5,237 nt of DNA from Oscillospiraceae bacterium (GTDB taxonomy: Bacteria; Bacillota; Clostridia; Oscillospirales; Acutalibacteraceae), in assembly GCA_902761265.1 (NCBI GenBank), contig CACWJV010000217.1, positions 1-5,237 on the forward strand, read 5' to 3'. Position 1 is the first letter of the stretch; each line of letters opens with the position of its first letter. This document shows positions 5,021 through 5,237 of this stretch, in pieces. The notes below the pieces were generated by a model. The model made no database searches, was not told where the DNA came from, and was given only the letters and a program-made list of their open reading frames with translations. Made by a program: the position numbers and the translations under genes.

Positions 5021-5059
5021 AAAACAAGAAGGGACTGCTTGATGCAGCCCCTTGTTTTT
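5021..5059 (+). terminator. Intrinsic terminator of the acyltransferase/ACP operon
   Basis: AAAACAAG (5021-5028), GGG (5031-5033) and CTGC (5035-5038) pair with GCAG (5044-5047), CCC (5048-5050) and CTTGTTTT (5051-5058), with an AA bulge, a single A bulge and a TTGAT loop. Five T (5055-5059) close it. The A-rich left arm means it could also act on the - strand. Confidence 0.82.
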
Positions 5060-5109
5060 AGGCTCTTTGTCAATAGTTGGGGTAAAGAAATAAAACAGAA
5101 TCAACAGAG

Positions 5110-5140
5110 CAAGCAGCTGCAATCAAGCGGCTGCTTGATT
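5110..5140. repeat. Two mutually exclusive hairpins
   Basis: AATCAAGC (5121-5128), loop GGCT, GCTTGATT (5133-5140) is a perfect 8-bp stem. CAAGCAGC (5110-5117) can instead pair with GCTGCTTG (5130-5137). Both use bases 5133-5137, so only one can form at a time. They may be end structures of the mobile element. Confidence 0.55.
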
Positions 5141-5195
5141 GTATCTCGAAAACCACGCGATAGTCGCGTGGTTCAAAAAAGCTTAAGCGAAGAAG

Positions 5196-5225
5196 AAGAC
5201 AAAAAAACTCCTTTTGCGATATAAT
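5196..5225 (+). promoter_or_regulatory. Promoter facing out of the right edge, possibly for a transposase
   Basis: TATAAT (5220-5225) is a perfect -10. The best -35 is AAGACA (5196-5201, four of six) with an 18-base spacer. Transcription would start near 5232 and run out of the window. Confidence 0.5.
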
Positions 5226-5237
5226 AAAGTGCGGTCT

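Larger units (their letters stand above)
5060..5237 (+). mobile_element. Probable left end of an insertion sequence (IS200/IS605-like), cut by window edge
   Basis: After the terminator the sequence changes character. A perfect 10-bp hairpin AACCACGCGA (5151-5160), loop TAG, TCGCGTGGTT (5164-5173), is followed by a purine-rich stretch and a promoter near the right edge with no gene yet. This layout resembles the left end and leader of IS200/IS605-family elements, whose single-strand transposase recognises subterminal hairpins. The first bases (GGCTCTTTGTCAATAGTTGG, 5061-5080) instead recall an ISL3-type terminal repeat, so the exact family is uncertain. No transposase codons are visible; the call rests on recalled patterns. 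Confidence 0.4.

Noticed and set aside
5039..5224. 61-codon frame after the ACP gene
   Set aside because: It starts inside the terminator loop, crosses both hairpins and has no domain or ribosome site.

Overview
The window looks like chromosomal DNA from a Gram-positive anaerobe of the Clostridia, probably a gut Oscillospirales/Ruminococcaceae relative. The evidence is a BspA-type leucine-rich-repeat surface protein with the Cys-rich, hydrophobic C-terminal tail common in that group, strong AGGAG/GGAGG ribosome binding sites, TTGACA/TATAAT-type promoters, and U-tract intrinsic terminators. The genus is an inference and was not tested by any search.

Layout. (1) Positions 2-1789, + strand: the 3' part of a secreted LRR surface protein. 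The window cuts its signal peptide. (2) 1790-2107: a convergent intergenic region. It holds a + strand terminator for the LRR gene and a - strand terminator for the phosphoesterase. Between them, on the - strand, lies a complete sigma-A-type promoter with a perfect LexA (SOS) operator at its predicted start site and no recognisable gene behind it. (3) 2108-3076, - strand: a membrane-associated or exported calcineurin-like metallophosphoesterase with its own promoter. (4) 3077-3437: a divergent intergenic region. Its left end carries overlapping -10 elements on both strands and its right part is an A+T-rich leader. (5) 3438-4757 and 4762-4995, + strand: a two-gene operon for a PlsC-like acyltransferase carrying a zinc-ribbon insert and a stand-alone acyl carrier protein, four bases apart and followed by a terminator. 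(6) 5060-5237: probable left end of an insertion sequence (IS200/IS605-like hairpin and promoter), cut by the window edge.

How the genes relate: the acyltransferase and ACP form a likely functional pair, in which the ACP carries the acyl chain and the acyltransferase moves it to an unknown acceptor. The LRR protein and the phosphoesterase appear to be independent single-gene units. The item most worth a second look is the orphan LexA-controlled promoter at 1971-2018. Second are the acyltransferase/ACP pair with an altered motif III and the overlapping divergent promoter at 3110-3119.
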